Origin: FACHB-T130 sp042747725
GTDB taxonomy: Bacteria; Cyanobacteriota; Cyanobacteriia; Cyanobacteriales; FACHB-T130
Direction of reading: 5' to 3'
DNA length: 64,000 nucleotides
Assembly (NCBI RefSeq): GCF_042747725.1
Contig: NZ_JBHZGO010000099.1
Location: 56,068-120,067 of the forward strand
This document shows, piece after piece, positions 8,936 to 16,020 of the stretch. Position 1 is the stretch's first letter; the number at the start of each line of letters is the position of its first letter. The notes under the pieces are model-generated. The model did no database searches. It was not told the DNA's origin and saw only the letters and a list, made by a program, of their open reading frames with translations. The position numbers and the translations under genes were made by a program.

Positions 8936-10060
8936 ATGAATCAACTTAGTGAAGAAGTCTCTCAGAAGCTAGAGTTAATCCGAAACGCCTTAACGGAAGC
9001 TGAAGCGCAGGGTTTGCGATTGCGCGGCACAGATTGGTTCGCCTGGGCGACTGCTGGCGGTTCCAACACCGTACTGCTGACGGCTGAAACTGGAGTTGCA
9101 GAAGTGCTGGTGACTGCCGAAGATGCCTGGATATTAACCGATGAAATCGAAGCGCAACGGTTAAAAGATGAGGAAATACCCGGAAATTTCCAGTTTTACG
9201 TCAATCCTTGGGCAGATGCACAAAAGCGGGAGTCTTTTGTGCGCGAGGCGACCAATGGAGGGGAAATTTTAAGCGATCGCCCCAGCGTTAGCGCTCCTAG
9301 CCCTGCTCGCTCCATCCCTCACGTCGAAAAGCGATTACCCGCATCTCTACAACAGCATAAACGCACCCTGATGTCAAGTGAGCTGGAGCGATATCGCCAG
9401 CTAGGGCGTCAGGCAAGCGAAGCGATGACAGAGGTACTCAAAGCCGCTAAGCCGGATTGGACAGAATATCAGCTTGCCGGTGCGGGTGCCGAGGCGTTGT
9501 GGGCGAGGGGGATACATCCAGCGCTAACTCTAGTAGCTGGCGAGAGGCGTTTGCCGCTGTACCGTCATGCTACCGCCACTGGCGAAGAGATTGGACGGCA
9601 AGCGATGCTGGTATTTTGCGCGAGAAGACATGGTTTGTATGCGAATCTTACCCGATTTGTCTCATTTGGTGCGTCCGATGAACACGCCAAACTGCACGGT
9701 GATGTTCGCCAAATTGAAGCGGAAGTCTTGAATTTTTTAAAGCCTGGAATCGCTCTGAATGCAGTTTATGACACTTTAGCCAATACTTATCAAAAGCATG
9801 GATATCATAATGCCATGCGCGAACATCATCAGGGTGGAACTACGGGATATTTGGCTAGAGAAGTTGTGGCAAATCCAAAGACTAATGACACCTTAGAAGA
9901 AAACATGGCTGTAGCTTGGAATCCAAGTTTACCAGGTGCAAAGATTGAAGATACTTTTGTAATTCTCGACAATGGATTGGAAAATCTAACTTTCGATCCA
10001 AATTTTCCTAGTGTTGAAGTAGCAGGAAGATTGCGCCCTGTGCCTTTAGAAATTGGATAA
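8936..10060 (+). CDS. M24 (pita-bread fold) protein with degenerate metal site
   Basis: 374 residues, with RBS AAGGTGAG before the ATG. Residues ~1-130 form an N-terminal creatinase-like domain and ~140-370 the pita-bread domain of family M24. In aminopeptidase P/prolidase the five metal ligands are D, D, H, E, E. Here the aligned positions are Val226 (LVFCARRHG), Asn237 (ANLTR), His297/298 (EHHQGGTTGY), Asn329 (WNPSLPG) and Glu338 (IEDTF). Three ligands are therefore lost while the fold motifs persist. It is unlikely to be a normal di-metal peptidase; a metal-free hydrolase like creatinase, or a binding role, fits better. The position after galT suggests a link to the sugar cluster. Confidence 0.8.
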   Translation: MNQLSEEVSQKLELIRNALTEAEAQGLRLRGTDWFAWATAGGSNTVLLTAETGVAEVLVTAEDAWILTDEIEAQRLKDEEIPGNFQFYVNPWADAQKRESFVREATNGGEILSDRPSVSAPSPARSIPHVEKRLPASLQQHKRTLMSSELERYRQLGRQASEAMTEVLKAAKPDWTEYQLAGAGAEALWARGIHPALTLVAGERRLPLYRHATATGEEIGRQAMLVFCARRHGLYANLTRFVSFGASDEHAKLHGDVRQIEAEVLNFLKPGIALNAVYDTLANTYQKHGYHNAMREHHQGGTTGYLAREVVANPKTNDTLEENMAVAWNPSLPGAKIEDTFVILDNGLENLTFDPNFPSVEVAGRLRPVPLEIG

Positions 10061-10064
10061 TGTA

Positions 10065-10132
10065 GGGGCTTTCGCATTCGGGCGAAAATATAGTGGGTAA
10101 TTTCAGATATGTATTCCCGAATGCGAAAGCCC
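10065..10132. repeat. 17-bp perfect inverted repeat (GGGCTTTCGCATTCGGG)
   Basis: Arms 10066-10082 and 10116-10132 are exact reverse complements separated by 33 nt, placed 6 bp after the M24 gene stop. It may serve as a transcription terminator, though no T run follows. It could also be a short palindromic mobile repeat. Confidence 0.7.
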
Positions 10133-10239
10133 TGTTTGCTTATCTGTAACCCAAAATGGGTATGGGTTTTATGAGTTTTGCTATCCCTCTCCTCATCCTA
10201 CAAATAATTAGCTCCATCTACTTAGCTCAAGTCTAGCCA

Positions 10240-10560
10240 ATCCCGCCCGGAACTCAAGTTCCGGGCTAATAGCTCAAGTCCACTAAAGTGGACTGGGGAA
10301 GAACTTCAGTCCACTAAAGTGGACTTGAGCTATTAGCCTGGGGTTTAAACCCCAGGCGGGTAATGCGACTGGTGCAAGATGTGAGTTAAAGTCGACTGAA
10401 GCTATTAACTCTACTAAAATGGACTGGGGAAGAACTTCAGTCCACTAAAGTGGACTTGAGCTATTAGCCTGGGGTTTAAACCCCAGGCGGGTAATGCGAC
10501 TGGTGCAAGATGTGAGTTTAAGCCGAATTAAGCTATTAGCTAAAGATTTAAATCCTCAGG
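10240..10560. repeat. Palindrome array with a perfect 98-bp direct repeat
   Basis: Copies 10290-10387 and 10421-10518 are identical over 98 bp. Each contains palindromes AGTCCACTAAAGTGGACT and CCTGGGGTTTAAACCCCAGG. A third palindrome type (CCCGGAACTCAAGTTCCGGG) lies at ~10247-10266, and degenerate units extend to ~10560. No gene lies in 10133-10599. REP-like elements of this layout are usual in cyanobacteria. Confidence 0.85.
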
Positions 10561-10599
10561 GGGTAAGTTAGGTTATCATGCAGCCTTCTTTTTCAGCAA

Positions 10600-10971
10600 T
10601 CAGCTAACTGCTACACTATCTCCTGACTTCGAGGGCCACCGGACAGTTAGAATGGTACAATCTGACTCAGCAGACCAAGAATGGGGCACACCTGGAGACC
10701 AGAGAACGTAGTCACCTTCACGAGACAGTAAGACTTCTTGCTCTGGAAATTGAAGGCGAAATCGTCCTTGAATCAGGACAGAAAGTGTAGTTGCTTCCGC
10801 GTTCATTGCCCACTCGGATCTGCCGTCTCCTGCTGGGTGAATCCCCCATTTTACTTCTAGGCTGGAAGTCGAACGAATGTCATCGGTTGGGTTTATAAAA
10901 TGACCGAGAAACCAACCAGAACGACTTGCACCTTCACTATGAGCATTCCCAACAACAACTTTAGACTGCAT
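10600..10971 (-). CDS. Small cupin-domain protein
   Basis: 123 residues. The second half reads as a single cupin barrel: LSVLIQGRFRLQF, LSREGDYVLWSPGVPHSWSA and CTILTVRW. The His of PGVPHSW is the typical cupin motif-2 position; motif 1 is poor in His, so metal binding is uncertain. No enzyme activity can be assigned. The start at 10971 sits within an 87-bp tandem duplication, which has created a second copy of the RBS, start and first 15 codons upstream at 11058. Translation from that copy stops after 17 residues. Confidence 0.75.
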   Translation of the reverse strand: MQSKVVVGNAHSEGASRSGWFLGHFINPTDDIRSTSSLEVKWGIHPAGDGRSEWAMNAEATTLSVLIQGRFRLQFPEQEVLLSREGDYVLWSPGVPHSWSAESDCTILTVRWPSKSGDSVAVS

Positions 10972-11100
10972 TCGCTAATCCTGGCTTCTATGCAAGCATC
11001 AATTTTATAAAACTGCACCTTCACTATGAGCATTCCCAACAACAACTTTAGACTGCATTCGCTAATCCTGGCTTCTATGCAAGCATCAATTTTATAAAAC
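10927..11100. repeat. 87-bp perfect tandem duplication over the cupin gene start
   Basis: 10927-11013 and 11014-11100 are identical. The unit contains the 5' untranslated region, RBS (AGGA) and first 15 codons of the minus-strand cupin gene. Identity of both copies indicates a recent event. Confidence 0.95.
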
Positions 11101-11142
11101 TCAGCAAAATTTTCAAGTCGGATGACTGAGCTTTGTTAATAC

Positions 11143-11235
11143 CAGGACTTACGCAAAGCTTATACATATAGCGTTTTTTCGGGTTCAATCCCCCTGTGGT
11201 TGCCCTTACTATGTGGTGATGTTGCGTAAGTCCTG
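11143..11235. mobile_element. 93-bp MITE-like element, copy 1
   Basis: Perfect 14-bp terminal inverted repeats CAGGACTTACGCAA / TTGCGTAAGTCCTG. The interior matches, in reverse orientation, the element at 60096-60186, including the segments for CATCACCACAT and GGGCAACCACAGGGGGAT. Too short to encode a transposase, so mobilisation would be in trans. Confidence 0.8.
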
Positions 11236-11267
11236 AATACACAAAGAATGTGCAAAATATCAGGAAT

Positions 11268-11297
11268 TGTAGAGACGCGAAATTCTACGTCTCTACA
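11268..11297. repeat. TGTAGAGACG hairpin repeat, copy 1
   Basis: 10-bp arms TGTAGAGACG and CGTCTCTACA. It lies 34 bp beyond the 3' end of the minus-strand prlC gene and may act in its termination. Other copies are at 21479-21512 and 53889-53918. Confidence 0.7.
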
Positions 11298-11330
11298 GGA
11301 TGGGATTTCTACTCCAGGCGAAATGGTTCC

Positions 11331-13463
11331 TTAACGCGACGCCACGGCTAAGCCGCTATGCCGCAGTAAAGGTTCGGTACTCGGTTCGCGTCCCCGGAAG
11401 GACTTGAACACTTCCATCGGGTGCAAGCTACCACCCAACGCCAATACGGTATCGCGGAAGCGCTTACCTGTAGAAGCTACAGCCGTCTCATCTTCTAAGC
11501 CAGCATCTTCAAAAGCTGCAAAGGCATCAGCACTGAGAACTTCAGCCCATTTGTAGCTGTAATAACCCGCCGCATAGCCGCCAGCAAAGATATGTCCAAA
11601 CCCGCATAAAAAGGCGTCTTCTGGCAGAGGGGACAAAATTGTCGTGGTTTTGGCAATGCGGTTCCGCACATCAGCCACAGTTTCATTCCCACCCGGTTGA
11701 TAGCGATGGTGGAGTTCGATGTCAACTAAGCTAAAGTGCAATTGCCGCAGGGTGCCAGTACCGCTCATGTAGTTGCGTGCTGCCAAAAGCTTTTGGTAAT
11801 AATGCTCTGGTAAGGTTTCGCCTGTTTCGTAGTGCTTCGCCATTCCCATCAAAGTGGGTCGGTCATAGCACCAGTTTTCCATGAACTGGCTGGGTAATTC
11901 TACAGCATCCCATTCCACATTGTTGATGCCTGCCGCCCCAGGATAATCTACCTTGGTTAGCATATGTTGCAACCCGTGACCGAACTCGTGAAATAAGGTT
12001 TCTACTTCGCCAAAGGTCATCAGGCTGGGTTTGCCATCGACTGGGGGGGTTTGGTTGCAGACCAAATAGGCGACGGGTAAGCGTGTGGTGGGCGTGCCAG
12101 CTTCGATAATTTTGGCACGGACTAGGCACTCATCCATCCAGGCACCGCCGCGCTTTTCGGCTGGACGGCTGAAAGGATCTAAATAGAAATAAGCGATCGC
12201 ATTGCCCGTTTCATCGGCAATCTGGAAGTAACGCACATCCTGATGCCACACTGGGGCTTGACCATCAGCCGCCGTGACGGTAATGCCAAATAACCGCTTT
12301 ACGAGGCTGAATAGCCCATCTAGCACTTGCGGTAGCGGGAAATAAGGGCGTAACTCTTCTGCACTGAAGGCGAACTTTTCTTCCCGCTGGCGTTCCGACC
12401 AAAAACTGATATCCCAGTGCTTCAAGTCGCTGCTTTCTGCGGCTCCTTTACTAGCAGCATAAGCTTTTAATTCTTCTAATTCCTTCTTGGCAGCATCATA
12501 ACTAGCGCCGCGCAGTTCTTCTAGCAGCGCCTCCACTGCCTCAACGCTGGGAGCCATTTTTCGGGCTAAGCTTAACTCGGCAAAACTGTCAAAACCGAGT
12601 AGCTTTGCCTTTTCTTGTCGCAGTTGCAAAATGCGCTCAATGAGTGGGGTGTTATCCAACTTGCCACTCGATGCACGGCTGATATAGGCTTTATAAAGCT
12701 TTTCGCGCCAGTCCCGACGAGTGCTGTGCTGCATGAAAGGACCAAAGCTGGGAAAATCCAGAGTGATGCGCCAGGGGCCATTTTCAGGGGTGGCGTTTTC
12801 TTCGCCAGCAGCACGGGCAGTTTGAGCGGCTAGACTAATTAAACTGGACGGTAAGCCGTCAACTTCGTCTTTGCTAGTCAGCGTCAAGCTAAACGCTTTG
12901 GTGGCGTCAAGGACGTGGTTGCCAAACTTAGTGGAAAGTTCTGCTAATTCCAGTTGAATGGCATTAAAGCGAGCTTTCTCCGAAAGGGCTTCGCCTACGC
13001 GCTTTTCTCCTTCCAACCCAATACCGGAAAGTTCGGCATCTTTGATCGCTGATTCTACAATACGCTTTTGGGCTGATTCCAGGCTATCTGGGCGATCGCT
13101 ATTTTGCAGTGCCTTAAATGCTTCATACAGCGGCTTACTTTGGTTCAGCTTATTGGAAAACTGCACCACTTTTGGCTGCACGGTTTCTTGAGCTTCGCGC
13201 AGTTCGGGGCTATTCTTCACAGCCATCAAATGACCGACAATGCCCCAACTCCAGGTTAAACGTTCTACCAGTTGTTGGAGTGGTTCGACTAAACCGCTCC
13301 AAGTCGGCTCTACCTGGGTTTCTAGGGTGGCAAGTTCCTGTTCTAGTTCAGCCAGTAGCTGCGTCATCCCCGGAACGATGTGTTCCGGCTTGATGGCATC
13401 AAATGGGGGCAGCCCTTTGCCGATGAGTAACGGGTTATCAATAACAATGGCGTTTGCACTCAT
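11331..13463 (-). CDS. prlC: Oligopeptidase A (M3 family metallopeptidase)
   Basis: 710 residues, a normal size for OpdA/Dcp-type thermolysin-like peptidases of family M3. The zinc site is the HEFGH motif (TLFHEFGHGLQHML) with a downstream Glu helix. It is cytoplasmic, with no signal peptide, and degrades short peptides produced by other proteases or from cleaved signal and transit peptides. It is transcribed alone, 108 bp from the downstream end of the aldo/keto reductase gene. Confidence 0.93.
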   Translation of the reverse strand: MSANAIVIDNPLLIGKGLPPFDAIKPEHIVPGMTQLLAELEQELATLETQVEPTWSGLVEPLQQLVERLTWSWGIVGHLMAVKNSPELREAQETVQPKVVQFSNKLNQSKPLYEAFKALQNSDRPDSLESAQKRIVESAIKDAELSGIGLEGEKRVGEALSEKARFNAIQLELAELSTKFGNHVLDATKAFSLTLTSKDEVDGLPSSLISLAAQTARAAGEENATPENGPWRITLDFPSFGPFMQHSTRRDWREKLYKAYISRASSGKLDNTPLIERILQLRQEKAKLLGFDSFAELSLARKMAPSVEAVEALLEELRGASYDAAKKELEELKAYAASKGAAESSDLKHWDISFWSERQREEKFAFSAEELRPYFPLPQVLDGLFSLVKRLFGITVTAADGQAPVWHQDVRYFQIADETGNAIAYFYLDPFSRPAEKRGGAWMDECLVRAKIIEAGTPTTRLPVAYLVCNQTPPVDGKPSLMTFGEVETLFHEFGHGLQHMLTKVDYPGAAGINNVEWDAVELPSQFMENWCYDRPTLMGMAKHYETGETLPEHYYQKLLAARNYMSGTGTLRQLHFSLVDIELHHRYQPGGNETVADVRNRIAKTTTILSPLPEDAFLCGFGHIFAGGYAAGYYSYKWAEVLSADAFAAFEDAGLEDETAVASTGKRFRDTVLALGGSLHPMEVFKSFRGREPSTEPLLRHSGLAVASR

Positions 13464-13571
13464 AGGTGATTTGTTCGTAAACGTGTTTGGGCTGAATCGT
13501 CCTGGTTATCCGAATCTTAAGAAAAAAATCAGCTACCCTTACAGGGTGGTTAACCGTAGCGAAGTTGCTGC

Positions 13572-14591
13572 TTATCGTCGGTATTCGTCGCCGCAGTCAC
13601 CGATGAGCTGGTATAGATCGTGCGATTGTTGAGCGATCGCATTCATTCGCTTATCATCCTCTGCATCCAGTATCAAATCAAACACCCTGGCATTGTCTTC
13701 GATATGCTCCGACACTCCTAACCGTGCGCCGACGATTGCACCGGCTACTGCTGACTGCTCCAGAATATAACGCACCGCCACATTAGAGATATTTACCGCG
13801 TGCTTCTGGGCAATCTCTTGAAGCCCAAAAAGTAACTCTTGAAATAAACTCCAACCACCCCACGTATCCACCATATTCTTGTATTTTCGCAAGCTAGCAG
13901 TCTTCAGTTCTTCCCCTCGCGGTTCTGGTTGTCCCAGGTACTTTTCTGACAGCAAGCCGCCGCAGAGTGTCCCATAAGCAAAAAGCTTGATGTCGTTCTC
14001 TTGACAAAATTGCACCATGTTAACTAAAGGACGGCGATCGATAATAGAAAATTGCACCTGATTGGACACAATTTTGATCCCTGCCTCGGTAATAATTTTC
14101 AGGCGTTCTGTATCAAAATTTGTCAAAGCTAGATGCTTGATTTTTCCCTCATCTTGGAGTTCCGCCATATACTTGAGCGCATCCAAGTAGTTTTTATCGC
14201 GGTAATCCCACCAGTGAAACTGCATCAAGTCTAAGGAATCAACTCCCATCCTTCTGAGGGAAATATTAATATTATCTTCAACCAACTTGCGCGTCATTTT
14301 AGTGGGTCTTGGCACCCATTTTGTAAAAGCTTGCAAGTTAGACAGCGCCTCTCTACCACGAGTTTCTACCAATTGTCGCCGGAACTCGCCAATAAAGTCC
14401 TCGGCGGGACCATAATGGTCGGCTAAATCCCAAGTTGTGAAGCCTGCATCCATGTAATCAAACATACTTTGGATCGCAGCTTTTGAGTTAATTCGTCCGT
14501 GTGCGCCTGACACTTGCCACATTCCATTCAGTACGCGGCAAATATTCAAATCTGGGGTAAATTGCAGTCTGCTTGATTCGGGTAAGTTCAT
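13572..14591 (-). CDS. Aldo/keto reductase
   Basis: 339 residues. The AKR catalytic tetrad is visible: Asp and Tyr in WDLADHYGPAE, Lys in FTKWVPR, and His in LMQFHWWD. The C-terminal NADPH-binding part includes SAVAGAIVGAR. It should be an NAD(P)H-dependent carbonyl reductase with an (alpha/beta)8 barrel; the substrate is not predictable. It is co-directional with prlC but separated by 108 bp. Confidence 0.9.
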   Translation of the reverse strand: MNLPESSRLQFTPDLNICRVLNGMWQVSGAHGRINSKAAIQSMFDYMDAGFTTWDLADHYGPAEDFIGEFRRQLVETRGREALSNLQAFTKWVPRPTKMTRKLVEDNINISLRRMGVDSLDLMQFHWWDYRDKNYLDALKYMAELQDEGKIKHLALTNFDTERLKIITEAGIKIVSNQVQFSIIDRRPLVNMVQFCQENDIKLFAYGTLCGGLLSEKYLGQPEPRGEELKTASLRKYKNMVDTWGGWSLFQELLFGLQEIAQKHAVNISNVAVRYILEQSAVAGAIVGARLGVSEHIEDNARVFDLILDAEDDKRMNAIAQQSHDLYQLIGDCGDEYRR

Positions 14592-14650
14592 TTTGATGCT
14601 TTGTTAGGGTTATTTTGGTAAAGTTTGAAAAGAAAAGCTTATTAACAATT

Positions 14651-14860
14651 ATGACAACGAACCAACCAGAATCGCTGAAGACTTTTTATGCCATCTATGA
14701 CAGAACCGGTTCCGAACGTCGAGTTGTCAGAATGCTCGAAGCTGAAGATATAGATACGGCATGGGAGATTGCAGAAACCTTAGAGACAGGTTTGTATAAT
14801 GTCGAAGATATTCCACCAACTGGAGATGTAGAATTTTTAGACAATTCTGTAATTCCCTAA
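14651..14860 (+). CDS. Small protein of unknown function
   Basis: 69 residues if started at ATG 14651 (MTTNQPESLKTFYAIYDRTG); the frame is open to 14615. It is acidic, with alternating charged and hydrophobic residues (VVRMLEAEDIDTAWEIAETLETG), probably a small alpha/beta fold. No family recognised. It diverges from the aldo/keto reductase gene and is convergent with petJ. Confidence 0.55.
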   Translation: MTTNQPESLKTFYAIYDRTGSERRVVRMLEAEDIDTAWEIAETLETGLYNVEDIPPTGDVEFLDNSVIP

Positions 14861-14921
14861 AGCTGCCAAGAAGGTAAATTTAGTTAAGGCAAAGACGATT
14901 CTTTGTGAATTGGCTGGTATG

Positions 14922-15257
14922 TTAAGAACGCCAGTCTTTTTCAGCTTGTTCTAACACGTAAGCGGAAACAGCTTGGATTTCTGGTTCGGTTAAGCGGTCT
15001 TTATAGGCGGACATATTGTTTTTGCCATTGGCGACGATAGACGCGATCGCATCCACGTTATCCATGTCATTTCTTTTTAATGCTTTGAGTTTCAGATTCT
15101 TCCCTCGTCTGATGATATTGCCGCCGTTGAGATGACAACCAGCACAGTTGACGCTAAAGATTTTGGCACCGTTGGCAGTATCTGCGGCTAAAGCTGGAAT
15201 GCTAAAGGCAATTAGCATAGTGAATGTTAGCAGTAGGACGGTTAGTAGCTTCCTCAA
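14922..15257 (-). CDS. petJ: Cytochrome c6
   Basis: 111 residues including a signal peptide (hydrophobic core then PALA before ADTANG) for export to the thylakoid lumen. The mature part has the c-type heme site CAGCH (Cys38, Cys41, His42) and the axial Met in NGKNNMSAY (Met82), and ends with the usual EQAEKDW helix. It carries electrons from cytochrome b6f to photosystem I or terminal oxidase, often as the copper-limitation alternative to plastocyanin. The start codon appears to be TTG at 15257, preceded by GAGGAAAATTACC; I see no ATG in a better place. Confidence 0.93.
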   Translation of the reverse strand: MRKLLTVLLLTFTMLIAFSIPALAADTANGAKIFSVNCAGCHLNGGNIIRRGKNLKLKALKRNDMDNVDAIASIVANGKNNMSAYKDRLTEPEIQAVSAYVLEQAEKDWRS

Positions 15258-15309
15258 GGTAATTTTCCTCGGTTTCGATTAAATTAATAACCAGTGGCAA
15301 TCCACTATT

Positions 15310-15573
15310 TTATGGATCGGTGTCTCCATCAACTTCGTCGTTTTCTGTAGCTTCCTGAAGAAATAAGCGTGCCAATCGGTTATAGGTGCCAGCGCCAATA
15401 TATTGAGGATAAGTGTGAGAACGGCTGTACACCCATACAAGTTCTTTCCCATCAAAAATGCGGATGTCTTGAAACAGACTCTTACATTTTGGTTGCAGCG
15501 ACTTAGCTGTATTTAATGCGTCCGTCCATCTTTCAAACTCTTGAGAAAATTCACGGGTGATGACTCTAAACAT
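15310..15573 (-). CDS. Conserved-looking small protein, unknown function
   Basis: 87 residues, starting MFRVITREFSQEFERW. It contains two aromatic beta-type stretches (KELVWVYSRSHTYPQYIG) and an acidic tail (ENDEVDGDTDP). No signal peptide or membrane helix. It lies between petJ and another small gene on the same strand, so a short transcript of small genes is possible. I do not recognise a family. Confidence 0.55.
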   Translation of the reverse strand: MFRVITREFSQEFERWTDALNTAKSLQPKCKSLFQDIRIFDGKELVWVYSRSHTYPQYIGAGTYNRLARLFLQEATENDEVDGDTDP

Positions 15574-15672
15574 AAGCTTGGGCTTCTTTCTTGACTTCCT
15601 AATTTGAAGCTGAAGCGGCGGGTGGGAATTGGGGGAATGATTCTGAAAAGCCAGCGACCAAAAGCACCGATG

Positions 15673-15897
15673 TCAAAGTGATTCAAAGGAAGCCGTGAAT
15701 CCTTCAAGACTTAAACACTCGTCTTGGAAAGATTCGGCGTCTCCTACATCTTCAACCTTGTATTCCATGAAGCGCTGACCATCTGGCGTTTTTTTGGAAG
15801 AGACACAAGTGCTGTGATACTTGTCTGCGATCGCCTTAAAGTCATTCGCATACCGTTTCCAAGCATCGCCCGAACAATTAATCGTTATCAGCCACAT
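15673..15897 (-). CDS. Small protein of unknown function
   Basis: 74 residues, starting MWLITINCSGDAWKRYANDF. Composition suggests a compact soluble alpha/beta protein with two Cys (12 and 31). It is followed after 99 bp by the 87-residue gene on the same strand. No function can be assigned. Confidence 0.5.
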   Translation of the reverse strand: MWLITINCSGDAWKRYANDFKAIADKYHSTCVSSKKTPDGQRFMEYKVEDVGDAESFQDECLSLEGFTASFESL

Positions 15898-16020
15898 AAT
15901 TGAGTCTCCATTGATATTGGGGGTGCTGCGATCGCTAAAACTCTGAGTTTCTCTGACGCAATCTGATGCATCATATCAAGGGTTATCACCATAAGCCTAA
16001 CTCCGGAGTTAAGGATTGAT

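Noticed and set aside
11160..11220. tRNA-like GGGTTCAATCCC inside the MITE-like element
   Set aside because: No acceptor or anticodon stem can be formed; it is part of the repeat.
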